Assembly: GCF_015999305.1 (NCBI RefSeq)
Contig: NZ_JAEAGP010000001.1
Location: forward strand, 2,108,001 to 2,172,000
DNA from: Erythrobacter sp. YJ-T3-07
GTDB taxonomy: Bacteria; Pseudomonadota; Alphaproteobacteria; Sphingomonadales; Sphingomonadaceae
Direction: 5' to 3'
DNA: 64,000 bases
This document shows positions 52,067-59,478 of this stretch, piece after piece; within the stretch, counting starts at the first letter, position 1; each line of letters opens with the position of its first letter. The translations under genes and the position numbers were made by a program. The notes beneath the pieces are model-generated. The model saw nothing but the letters and a program-made list of their open reading frames with translations, was not told the origin of the DNA and did no database searches.

Positions 52067-53218
52067 CTACTTCTGCAGCTCGGCGAAGGCCCACTCGATC
52101 CACGGGATCAGGCGCGCGATGTCTTCGCTTTCCACCGTGCCGCCGCACCAGATGCGAAGGGACGGCGGCGCATCGCGGTAGCCATTGAAGTCGTAGCCGA
52201 CGCCTTCGGCCTCCAGCATCTTGTAGATTTTGCCGGGAAGCGCGGCCTGCTCGTCTTCAGGCAGACTGTCGAACCACTCGCCCTGGAAGACGAAACACAC
52301 GCCCGTGTTGGTCCGCTTGGCCGGATCGTCGACCATGTTGCGCACGTAGGGCGTCGCCTCGATCCAGTCGGTCAGCACCTTGGCATTGGCGTTGGCGCGT
52401 TCAATCATCGCAGGCAGCCCGCCGATCGACTTCGCCCATTCGAGCGCGGCGATGTAATCTTCGGTCGCCAGCATCGACGGCGTGTTGATCGTCGCGCCTT
52501 CGAAGATGCCGGTGTTGATCTTGCCGCCCTTCTTCAGGCGGAACAGCTTGGGCAGCGGCCATTCGGGATCGTAGCTTTCGATCCGCCCGACCGCCTTCGG
52601 GCTGAGGATCAGCATCCCGTGCTGCGCTTCGGAGCCCATCACCTTCTGCCAGCTGTAGGTCGTGGCATCGAGCTTCGCCCAGTCCATCTCCTGCGCGAAG
52701 ACGGCGCTGGTCGCGTCGTTGATGGTCAGCCCCTTGCGATCCGCTGCGAGCCAGTCCGTGTTGGGAATGCGCGCGCCGCTCGTCGTGCCGTTCCAGGTGA
52801 AGACGACGTCGTTTTCCTGCGGGATCGAGTTCAGATCGGGAATTTCGCCGTAGGGCGCGTCGAGGACCTGCAGGTCGGGCAGCTTGAGCTGCTTGACCGC
52901 ATCCTGAATCCAGACATTGCCGAAGCTTTCCCACGCCGCGACGGTCGCGGGGCCTGCGCCCAGCATGGTCCACATCGCGCATTCGAGCGCGCCGGTGTCA
53001 GAACCCGGCATGATGCCGACGAGATAGTCGTCGGGCACACCCAGCAGTTCGCGGCTGAGGTCGATCGCGTATTTCAGGCGCGCCTTGCCGACCGAAGAAC
53101 GGTGCGAACGGCCCAGCGATTCGGTTTTGAGCGTGTCGAGCGACCAGCCGGGGAACTTGGCGGTCGGACCGGACGAAAAGAAAGGGCGCTCAGGCTTGAG
53201 CGCAGGTTTGTCAGTCAT
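52067..53218 (-). CDS. serC: Phosphoserine transaminase
   Basis: Second step of serine synthesis, 383 residues, the alphaproteobacterial/Methanosarcina-type SerC. PFFSSGPTAKFPGW at the start, SHRSSVGKARLKYAI, GIMPGSDTGALECAMW, VFTWNGTTSGARI and PLP lysine in TTYSWQKVMGSEAQHG. ATG 53218 with AAGGAGAG; the upstream leader resembles the serC RNA motif. Same strand as serA. Confidence 0.95.
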   Translation of the reverse strand: MTDKPALKPERPFFSSGPTAKFPGWSLDTLKTESLGRSHRSSVGKARLKYAIDLSRELLGVPDDYLVGIMPGSDTGALECAMWTMLGAGPATVAAWESFGNVWIQDAVKQLKLPDLQVLDAPYGEIPDLNSIPQENDVVFTWNGTTSGARIPNTDWLAADRKGLTINDATSAVFAQEMDWAKLDATTYSWQKVMGSEAQHGMLILSPKAVGRIESYDPEWPLPKLFRLKKGGKINTGIFEGATINTPSMLATEDYIAALEWAKSIGGLPAMIERANANAKVLTDWIEATPYVRNMVDDPAKRTNTGVCFVFQGEWFDSLPEDEQAALPGKIYKMLEAEGVGYDFNGYRDAPPSLRIWCGGTVESEDIARLIPWIEWAFAELQK

Positions 53219-53220
53219 GT

Positions 53221-53268
53221 ATTCTCTCCTTGCAGAGAGCTCGCGCGGCGTTGGGACCGCGTGGCCCG
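53221..53268 (-). ncRNA. Candidate serC RNA motif (5' leader of serC)
   Basis: Read on the minus strand, two tandem hairpins precede serC: GGGCC-ACGC-GGTCCC, then CTCTCTGCAAGGAGAG, in which the second arm is the Shine-Dalgarno. The serC motif known from alphaproteobacteria has two consecutive hairpins directly before serC with the second covering the ribosome site. The match is by layout; I cannot compute a covariance score. Confidence 0.5.
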
Positions 53269-53430
53269 TCGGCGGCAATAAAGTTGCGCTGCAGCAAGTC
53301 AACGTGAAACTGAAAAACTCTCTCCGGGCATGATCGCGTTCGCATCGTGAAGGCAGCTCGGCGCGAAGATGGCGAGACAGTGCCTCCACCCCCTCGCCAA
53401 GTGCAATCGCGAGCCTTAAGGCGGGCGGCG

Positions 53431-54594
53431 ATGGACGTTACCGATCTTCGCGTTGCCTTGGTCAGCGGCAATTACAACATGGTCCGCGACGGGCCGACGC
53501 AGGCGCTCAACCGCCTGGTCCGCCATTTGCTCGACCGGGGCGGCGCGGTGCGAATCTTTGCGCCGACGGTGGAAAACCCGCAGGTAGAGGCGGTTGGCGA
53601 TCTGGTATCGGTCCCCTCCCTGCCCATCCCGTTCCGCCCGGAATACCACTTCACCTTCGGGCTGAAGGGCGACACCCGGCGCGCGTTCGAGGAATTTCGC
53701 CCCAATATCGTGCATGTCGCCAGCCCCGATCGGACCTGCCAGCAGGCGGTCGAGTGGGCGCGCGAGCACGACGTGCCGGTGCTGGCATCGGTCCACACCC
53801 GGTTCGAAACCTACCCGCGTTACTACAGGATGGGCTTCCTCGAACCGGTGATCGAATCGCTGCTGCGGCGGTTCTATCGCAAGTGCGATGCGCTGGTCGC
53901 GCCGTCGCCCGGGATGGTCGACGTGCTGTGCAGCCAGCGGATGAACCGGGATATCGGGATCTGGACCCGCGGGATCGACCGCGAGGTGTTCCACCCCGGC
54001 GCGCGCGACATGGAATGGCGGCGCGAGATGGGCATCGCCGATGACGAGGTGGTGATCACCTTCCTCGGCAGGCTGGTGATGGAAAAAGGGCTCGACGTGT
54101 TCGTCGACACGATCATCGAACTGCGCAAGAGGCAGATCGCGCACAAGGTGATGGTGATCGGCGACGGCCCGGCGCGCGGCTGGTTCGAAAAGGCGCTGCC
54201 CGGCGGGATTTTCGTCGGCCACCAGGGGGGCAAATGCCTGGGTCGCGCGGTCGCGAGCGGGGATGTGTTCTTCAACCCCTCGATCACCGAGACATTCGGC
54301 AACGTCACGCTCGAATCGATGGCCTGCGGGCTGCCGGTGGTCGCGGCGGACGCGACCGGCAGTTCGGGGCTGGTCGCGCATGGCGAAAGCGGCATGCTGG
54401 TGCCGCCGGGCGATGTGAAGGGCTTTGCCGACGCGCTCGCCCCCTATTGCCTCGACGCCGATCTGCGCGCGCGCCACGGCGCCGCGGGGCTCGAACGCAG
54501 CCAGCCCTATACGTGGGAGGCGATCAATGCCTCGATGGTCGATACCTATCTGCGACTGGTCGAAGCCAAGCCGCCCCGCGAATGCTCAGCGTAG
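53431..54594 (+). CDS. Glycosyltransferase family 4-like (MgtA/PimB type)
   Basis: GT-B glycosyltransferase of 387 residues. N domain: RVALVSGNYNMVRDGPTQALNRLV, PNIVHVASPD and PVLASVHTRFETYPRYY. C domain with GRLVMEKGLDVF and the donor-binding EX7E: ETFGNVTLE, followed by SMACGLPVVAADA. Close to GDP-mannose-dependent mannosyl/ glucuronosyl lipid transferases of alphaproteobacteria; the donor is not decidable. Start ATG 53431; an upstream frame (from 53347) lacks family similarity. Divergent from serC. Confidence 0.88.
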   Translation: MDVTDLRVALVSGNYNMVRDGPTQALNRLVRHLLDRGGAVRIFAPTVENPQVEAVGDLVSVPSLPIPFRPEYHFTFGLKGDTRRAFEEFRPNIVHVASPDRTCQQAVEWAREHDVPVLASVHTRFETYPRYYRMGFLEPVIESLLRRFYRKCDALVAPSPGMVDVLCSQRMNRDIGIWTRGIDREVFHPGARDMEWRREMGIADDEVVITFLGRLVMEKGLDVFVDTIIELRKRQIAHKVMVIGDGPARGWFEKALPGGIFVGHQGGKCLGRAVASGDVFFNPSITETFGNVTLESMACGLPVVAADATGSSGLVAHGESGMLVPPGDVKGFADALAPYCLDADLRARHGAAGLERSQPYTWEAINASMVDTYLRLVEAKPPRECSA

Positions 54595-54664
54595 CACGCA
54601 TCTGGAGGTGCGACCCGGACGCGGAGGATACACCCCCGCGCCCGGGCGACAAGTCTGCGAGCGA

Positions 54665-55495
54665 TCAGAGCCGTTCGATCTTGCGGGCGAGTTCGTCGAT
54701 AAGGTCGACGACCTTGTCCTTGCTCGCGCCGCTGAACTGGCCGTTGGCGGCACGGTTGGTGATGACCGTGGCGAGATTGCCCAGCGCGCGCAGCAGATCG
54801 GGCGAGCCGCTGGGCTTGGCCTTCTCTCCCTGCTTGCCGAGCCGCTGCATCAGCCGCGCGACTTCATCGCTGCGCTCTTCCAGTTCCGCCATCCCGGCGT
54901 CGGTGACGCGGAACGCCTTGCGGGTATCCTCGGCCTCGACCGGGGCGATCAGCCCTTCGTCTTCGAGCAGCGAGAGCGTGGGGTAGATCACGCCCGGGCT
55001 GGGCGCGTATTCGCCGCCGGTCAGATCCTCGATCTCCTTGATCAGCTCGTAGCCGTGCTTGCGCTCGCCCGCGATCAGGGCGAGCAGCACGAGGCGCAGC
55101 TCTCCGGGGCCGAACATCCTTTTGCGCCGGTGCTGCTCGCGATGGCCAGCGTCATGGCCGCCCGCCATCTTCCAGCGCGCACGGTTGCCACGCGGTCCAC
55201 CGCCAGCACCACCACCCCAGCCGCCACCCCAGCCAGCGCCGAACGGGCCGGAGTCGCCGAAGGGGCCATTGCGACCGAAGGGGCCGCCGGGCCCGAACAC
55301 GCCGTCGCTGCCGAACACGCCATCGCTGCCGAACAGGGCATCGGCGGAAAAGCCCTCGCCGCGCCGTTTGCCGCCGCGCGTATCGCGTTCGTCGGTCTCA
55401 CCCTCGAACCCGTCGTCGAAATCCCCATCTTCGGGGTGATCGGGAATGCGACCTTCGATCGGCTCGTCATCCTCGCGCTTGTGGTCATCGGACAT
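54665..55495 (-). CDS. PadR-family regulator with FG hexapeptide repeats
   Basis: 276 residues, about 100 longer than usual PadR proteins. Residues 1-50 are acidic and disordered; residues 55-86 contain six units of a hexapeptide [VP]FGxxG (FGSDGV, FGSDGV, FGPGGP, FGRNGP, FGDSGP, FGAG), then a Gly/Trp-rich run. The PadR winged helix occupies about 128-205: GELRLVLLALIAGERKHGYELI, then YAPSPGVIYPTLSLLEDEGLI, and a helical dimerisation tail. Gene starts at 55495, right beside a 32-base dyad. Confidence 0.9.
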   Translation of the reverse strand: MSDDHKREDDEPIEGRIPDHPEDGDFDDGFEGETDERDTRGGKRRGEGFSADALFGSDGVFGSDGVFGPGGPFGRNGPFGDSGPFGAGWGGGWGGGAGGGPRGNRARWKMAGGHDAGHREQHRRKRMFGPGELRLVLLALIAGERKHGYELIKEIEDLTGGEYAPSPGVIYPTLSLLEDEGLIAPVEAEDTRKAFRVTDAGMAELEERSDEVARLMQRLGKQGEKAKPSGSPDLLRALGNLATVITNRAANGQFSGASKDKVVDLIDELARKIERL

Positions 55496-55514
55496 CTGCG
55501 TTCTCCTGTGTGTA

Positions 55515-55546
55515 CGATATAGATAAGATATATCTTGGATATATCG
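55515..55546. promoter_or_regulatory. Candidate PadR operator
   Basis: 32-base dyad CGATATAGATAAGATA / TATCTTGGATATATCG with 13 of 16 positions symmetric and a perfect core AAGATATATCTT (55525-55536). Very AT-rich within a GC-rich genome. Lies 19 bases upstream of padR and 51 bases before rarA, so PadR binding could control its own gene and the rarA operon. Confidence 0.72.
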
Positions 55547-55597
55547 CTACAAGTAGCCGCTGCATTTTTCCGACCGAACCCCTATGTCAGCCGACCA

Positions 55598-56920
55598 ATG
55601 GCCGATCTGTTCGAAAACGAGGCGCCCGCGCCCTCCTCCACCGCCCCTGACGAGCCGCGCGAAGACGCGCCGCTCGCCGACCGGCTGCGCCCCCGCACCC
55701 TTTCTGAAGTTGTCGGGCAGGAGCACCTGACTGGGCCGGAGGGCAGCATCGGGCGCATGGTCGCCGCCGGTCGCCTCTCGAGCATGATCCTGTGGGGGCC
55801 GCCGGGCACCGGCAAGACCACCATCGCGCGCCTGCTCGCCGATAGCGTGGGCATGCGCTACGCGGCGGTCAGCGCGGTGTTCAGCGGTGTGGCCGACCTC
55901 AAGAAGGCGTTCGCCGAAGCGGAGACCGCCGCGAAGGCCGGGCAGAAGACGCTGCTGTTCGTGGACGAAATCCACCGCTTCAACCGTGCGCAGCAGGACG
56001 GCTTTCTGCCCTTCGTCGAGCGCGGCACGGTGACGCTGGTCGGCGCGACGACCGAGAACCCCAGCTTCGCCCTCAACGCCGCATTGCTCAGCCGCGCGCA
56101 GGTGCTGATCCTCGAACGGCTGGGGCACGAGGCGCTGGGCGAACTTCTCACCCGCGCCGAAGAGCTCGAACGCCCCCTCCCCCTCACCGACGACGCGCGC
56201 GCCGCGCTGATCGCGAGTGCCGATGGCGATGGGCGCTTCCTGCTCAACCAGGCGGAGACGCTGTACAATGCCGGGCTGGACAAGCCGCTTGACCCGGCGG
56301 GGCTCGGCAGCTTCCTGCAACGCCGCGTGGCGGTGTACGACAAGGATCGCGACGGGCACTACAACCTGATTTCCGCGCTGCATAAGGCGGTGCGCGGGAG
56401 CGATCCGGACGCAGCGCTCTATTACCTCGCGCGGATGCTGACCGCGGGCGAAGAGCCACGCTACCTCGCGCGGCGACTGGTGCGCATGGCGGTGGAGGAC
56501 ATCGGCATGGCCGACCCCGCCGCGCTGACCCAGTGCATCGCCGCACGCGACGCCTACGAATTTCTCGGCAGCCCGGAGGGCGAACTGGCACTGGCGCAGG
56601 CCTGCATCTACCTCGCGACCGCGCCCAAATCGAATGCCGTCTATGCAGCGCAAAAAGCCGCGTGGCGCAGCGCGAAGGAGACGGGCAGCCTCACACCGCC
56701 CAAGAATATCCTCAACGCCCCGACCAAGCTGATGAAGAGCATCGGCTATGGCGAGGGTTACCAGTACGACCACTCTGCCGAAGACGCCTTCTCGGGCGAC
56801 AATTACTGGCCCGACGAGATGGAGCCGCAGGGCTTCTACCAGCCAACCGGGCGCGGCTTCGAGAAGCGCGTGGCGGAGCGGATGGAGTTCTGGGCCGCGC
56901 GGCGTAAAGGGCGCGATTGA
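55598..56920 (+). CDS. rarA: Replication-associated recombination protein A (AAA ATPase)
   Basis: MgsA/RarA clamp-loader-like ATPase of 440 residues, acting at stalled forks. PLADRLRPRTLSEVVGQEHL, Walker A GPPGTGKTT, Walker B LLFVDEIHRFNRAQQD, sensor 1 VGATTENPSFALN and C-terminal LNAPTKLMKSIGYGEGYQYDHS are intact. ATG 55598 gives the family start. Its stop overlaps the TTG start of the next gene. Confidence 0.95.
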   Translation: MADLFENEAPAPSSTAPDEPREDAPLADRLRPRTLSEVVGQEHLTGPEGSIGRMVAAGRLSSMILWGPPGTGKTTIARLLADSVGMRYAAVSAVFSGVADLKKAFAEAETAAKAGQKTLLFVDEIHRFNRAQQDGFLPFVERGTVTLVGATTENPSFALNAALLSRAQVLILERLGHEALGELLTRAEELERPLPLTDDARAALIASADGDGRFLLNQAETLYNAGLDKPLDPAGLGSFLQRRVAVYDKDRDGHYNLISALHKAVRGSDPDAALYYLARMLTAGEEPRYLARRLVRMAVEDIGMADPAALTQCIAARDAYEFLGSPEGELALAQACIYLATAPKSNAVYAAQKAAWRSAKETGSLTPPKNILNAPTKLMKSIGYGEGYQYDHSAEDAFSGDNYWPDEMEPQGFYQPTGRGFEKRVAERMEFWAARRKGRD

Positions 56921-57798
56921 GCCGCTTCGCCCACTTCCTTGCGATCGACTGGTCGGGCGCAAAGGGCGCGCGGCACAAGGGGATCGCGCTCGCACTGGCA
57001 GACCTTGGTGAAGGCCCGCCCCGCCTGCTGCGCCGTGACCAGCCGTGGAGCCGTGAGGACGTGCTCGTCCTGCTGCGCGACGATCTGCCGCCCGATACGC
57101 TGGTCGGCATGGATCTCGGCATCGCGCTGCCCTTCGCCGATTGCGGCGCGTTCTTCCCCGGCTGGGAGCATTCTCCGCCGCATGCCAAGGCGCTGTGGGC
57201 GCTGATCGACGATCTGTGCGCTGACGACCCGCATCTGGAGGCAGGCGGCGCGCTGCGCCATCGCGAGCTGGCGCGCTATTTCCGCCATGGAGGCGCTCAC
57301 GAAGGCGATCGCTTCCACGCGCCCGATGCCGCCAGCCGCGAAGGGCGCTTTCGCGTCGCGGAGCAGGCGCAGCGGGCAATGGGATGCCGTCCGGTCTCCA
57401 ACTTCAACCTCGTCGGCGCGGCGCAGGTCGGCAAGTCGAGCCTCACGGGAATGCGGCTGCTCCACCGGCTGGGCGGCGCGCTGCCGGTGTGGCCGGTCGA
57501 CCCATTGCCGCAGGCAGGTTCCGTGCTGGTGGAGATCTACACCGCGCTCGCCTCGCTCGCCGCGCTGCCCGACCATCGTGGACGCAAGGTGAGAGATCAT
57601 GCGGTGTTGAACGAGGCGCTGGCCGCGCTCGGCTCCGGTACGGTCGCGGGCTCGGGCCCGATCGACGATCACAGCGCCGACGCGCTGCTCACCGCTGCGT
57701 GGCTACGCCTGAACGGAGAAGATGCAGGGCTCTGGGCTCCGCCTGCGCTCGATACGCGACTGGCACAGACCGAAGGCTGGACCTTCGGCGCGCGCTGA
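56917..57798 (+). CDS. Hypothetical protein, RNase H-fold-like (DUF429-like)
   Basis: 293 residues. Begins with FLAIDWSGAKGARHKGIALA, then LVGMDLGIALPF, and ends with DDHSADALLTAAWLRLN; the spacing of acidic residues (D...D...D-x-x-D) resembles DUF429 predicted RNase H-like nucleases, an inference. Starts at TTG 56917, overlapping the rarA stop (TTGA), so it is translationally coupled. Converges on the TM2 gene with 3 bases between stops. Function unknown. Confidence 0.7.
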   Translation: MSRFAHFLAIDWSGAKGARHKGIALALADLGEGPPRLLRRDQPWSREDVLVLLRDDLPPDTLVGMDLGIALPFADCGAFFPGWEHSPPHAKALWALIDDLCADDPHLEAGGALRHRELARYFRHGGAHEGDRFHAPDAASREGRFRVAEQAQRAMGCRPVSNFNLVGAAQVGKSSLTGMRLLHRLGGALPVWPVDPLPQAGSVLVEIYTALASLAALPDHRGRKVRDHAVLNEALAALGSGTVAGSGPIDDHSADALLTAAWLRLNGEDAGLWAPPALDTRLAQTEGWTFGAR

Positions 57799-57801
57799 CC
57801 C

Positions 57802-58110
57802 TCAGGCAGGGATCGCGGGCAGCGATGCCTCTTCGTTCAGCCGGTCGAGCGTCTGCAGATTGCTCCGTTCTGCCTGCCCCGGGATCAGGAAGGCATCGAC
57901 CAGCCACCACACGCCGAGCGCGAACCAGCCGAGGAAAAACGGAATCCAGCCCAGCAGCAACAGCGCCAGCTGCGCCACTCCGCTGCCCGTACGACCGAGA
58001 TAGAACCGGTGTGCGCCGAATGAACCGAGGAACAGCCACAGGATATAGGCCGCCGCGACCGACTTCTTCCGGGCGTCGTATTGCAGTTGCGTGCGCAGGT
58101 TCTGATCCAC
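57802..58110 (-). CDS. TM2 domain-containing protein
   Basis: 102-residue membrane protein. A short N-terminal helix is followed by the TM2 domain: VAAAYILWLFLGSFGAHRFYLGRTGSGVAQL..., two membrane helices around a DxF-like turn variant (GSFGAHRFYLG), and WFALGVWWLVDAFLIPG. Start ATG 58110. Function of the family is unclear. Confidence 0.9.
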   Translation of the reverse strand: MDQNLRTQLQYDARKKSVAAAYILWLFLGSFGAHRFYLGRTGSGVAQLALLLLGWIPFFLGWFALGVWWLVDAFLIPGQAERSNLQTLDRLNEEASLPAIPA

Positions 58111-58266
58111 GTCTGTATCCTTGGGCTACCTGCCCTTGTGTACCAGATCGGGGCAGTTTTGCCAAAGCAAAGCGGGCCGCGCTCGTCCAACGGCGCCCCG
58201 AGATCGACGGGCATCGACAGGCTTTACGAGAGCCGAATTTTGCCCCAAGGCGCTGCGGCACCAAGG

Positions 58267-58342
58267 GCCGGTTTAGCTCAGCTGGTAGAGCAGCGGTTTT
58301 GTAAACCGAAGGTCGCGGGTTCGATTCCTGCAACCGGCACCA
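58267..58342 (+). tRNA. tRNA-Thr (anticodon TGT)
   Basis: 76 bases with encoded CCA. Acceptor GCCGGTT/AACCGGC, D arm TTAGCTCAGCTGGTAGAGC, anticodon loop TTTGTAA with TGT at positions 34-36, T arm GGGTTCGATTCC. The outermost anticodon-stem pair (27-43) is a G-A mismatch; other stems pair. Confidence 0.96.
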
Positions 58343-58422
58343 CAGGCCCGGCTGTCGCCGCGACGGCGGGTGGCCCGGGGAAGCTGGCTGGCAGCTCCCC
58401 CTACCCCACTCCCGGTGCCGGG

Positions 58423-59478
58423 TCAGTCGACCTTCGGCGACGCCTCCAGCGCTTCCAGAATGGCCGCCCACGAAACCAGCTTGAAGTTCTGCGCATGCGG
58501 CGGATTGACCCCGTCCTGCGCCACGAACAGGCCTGCGGGGTAGTCCGGGCCGAAGCTTCCGGGATGCAGATCGATCCCGTCGGTCTCCTCGGCCGCACCG
58601 ACTGCGCCCTGTGCGATCCGGAAACGACCGACCGGCTCCATGCCGGGCAGGCGGAACACCGCATAGGCATTGTCGCCCTGCGAGGAGGCAATCAGGTACC
58701 CGCCATTAATCCCGTCGGGCATCAGCGCGAGGCCTTCGACATCGGCGACCAGCATACGGTTGTCGATCGGGGCGACCAGTTCGCCCGCTCCGGCGGCCGA
58801 TCCGCCAACGCGGAAGCGCCAGATGCCGCCGTTTTCCTCGCCGACATACAGTTGGGATGTGCGGTGATCTGCAACGCAGCCCTCGGCCTGGCTGGGAACG
58901 CTCATGGTCCGCTCGATCGTGCCGGTCCCATCCGTGCGCAGGCGGACCTGGTTGATCGTGCCATCCTTCAGAACGGCAAAGGCGACGGCCGCGTCGCCCG
59001 CAGTAACGATCGGCGGGGTCCACAGGCACAGGCCATAGGCCTCGCCCGCGCCACTCCGCACCGAACCAATGGGTTCGAGCCGGGCGGTCGCAGTGTCGAG
59101 CCGGAACAGCGCGATCGCCGAATTGACCGGATCGGTCCTGTCGCTCGCCGCGACCAGCACCGTGCCGTCCGCCAGCGTGACCAGATCGACATTGTTGAGC
59201 AGGCCCGCATCGAGGAAGAACAGGTCCTCACCCTTGAGGTTGTAGACGTGCAGGCCCGCCTTCTTGTCGGTGCCCACGATCAGGCTTTTCGACGGGTCCG
59301 CCTGGTTCCGCCAGATCGCCGGATCGTCCGCCGCGTCCGCGTTTCCGGTGCCCACGGGCGCGGTCTCCGCCGTGGCGTAGATCGATACCGCAGGATCGCC
59401 CGTCACGGGGACGGTGGCGCAGCCTGCCACCGCCAGCGCAAGGCCGGCGGTGGAGAGAAATTTGAATTGCATCCGCAT
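58423..59478 (-). CDS. Phytase (3-phytase, beta-propeller type)
   Basis: Secreted six-bladed propeller phytase of 351 residues, removing phosphate from myo-inositol hexakisphosphate with Ca2+. The signal has lipobox VAGC, so it may be a lipoprotein. Signatures: NADAADDPAIWRNQADPSKSLIVGTDKKAGLHVYNL, GLLNNVDLVTLADG, DVEGLALMPDGINGGYLIASSQGDNAYAVF. Start ATG overlaps the TonB receptor stop (TGATG), so the two are translationally coupled. Confidence 0.93.
   Translation of the reverse strand: MRMQFKFLSTAGLALAVAGCATVPVTGDPAVSIYATAETAPVGTGNADAADDPAIWRNQADPSKSLIVGTDKKAGLHVYNLKGEDLFFLDAGLLNNVDLVTLADGTVLVAASDRTDPVNSAIALFRLDTATARLEPIGSVRSGAGEAYGLCLWTPPIVTAGDAAVAFAVLKDGTINQVRLRTDGTGTIERTMSVPSQAEGCVADHRTSQLYVGEENGGIWRFRVGGSAAGAGELVAPIDNRMLVADVEGLALMPDGINGGYLIASSQGDNAYAVFRLPGMEPVGRFRIAQGAVGAAEETDGIDLHPGSFGPDYPAGLFVAQDGVNPPHAQNFKLVSWAAILEALEASPKVD

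Noticed and set aside
55190..55330. CRISPR-like short repeats
   Set aside because: The repetition is the codons of the FG hexapeptide repeat in the PadR gene, with an 18-base period and no spacers.
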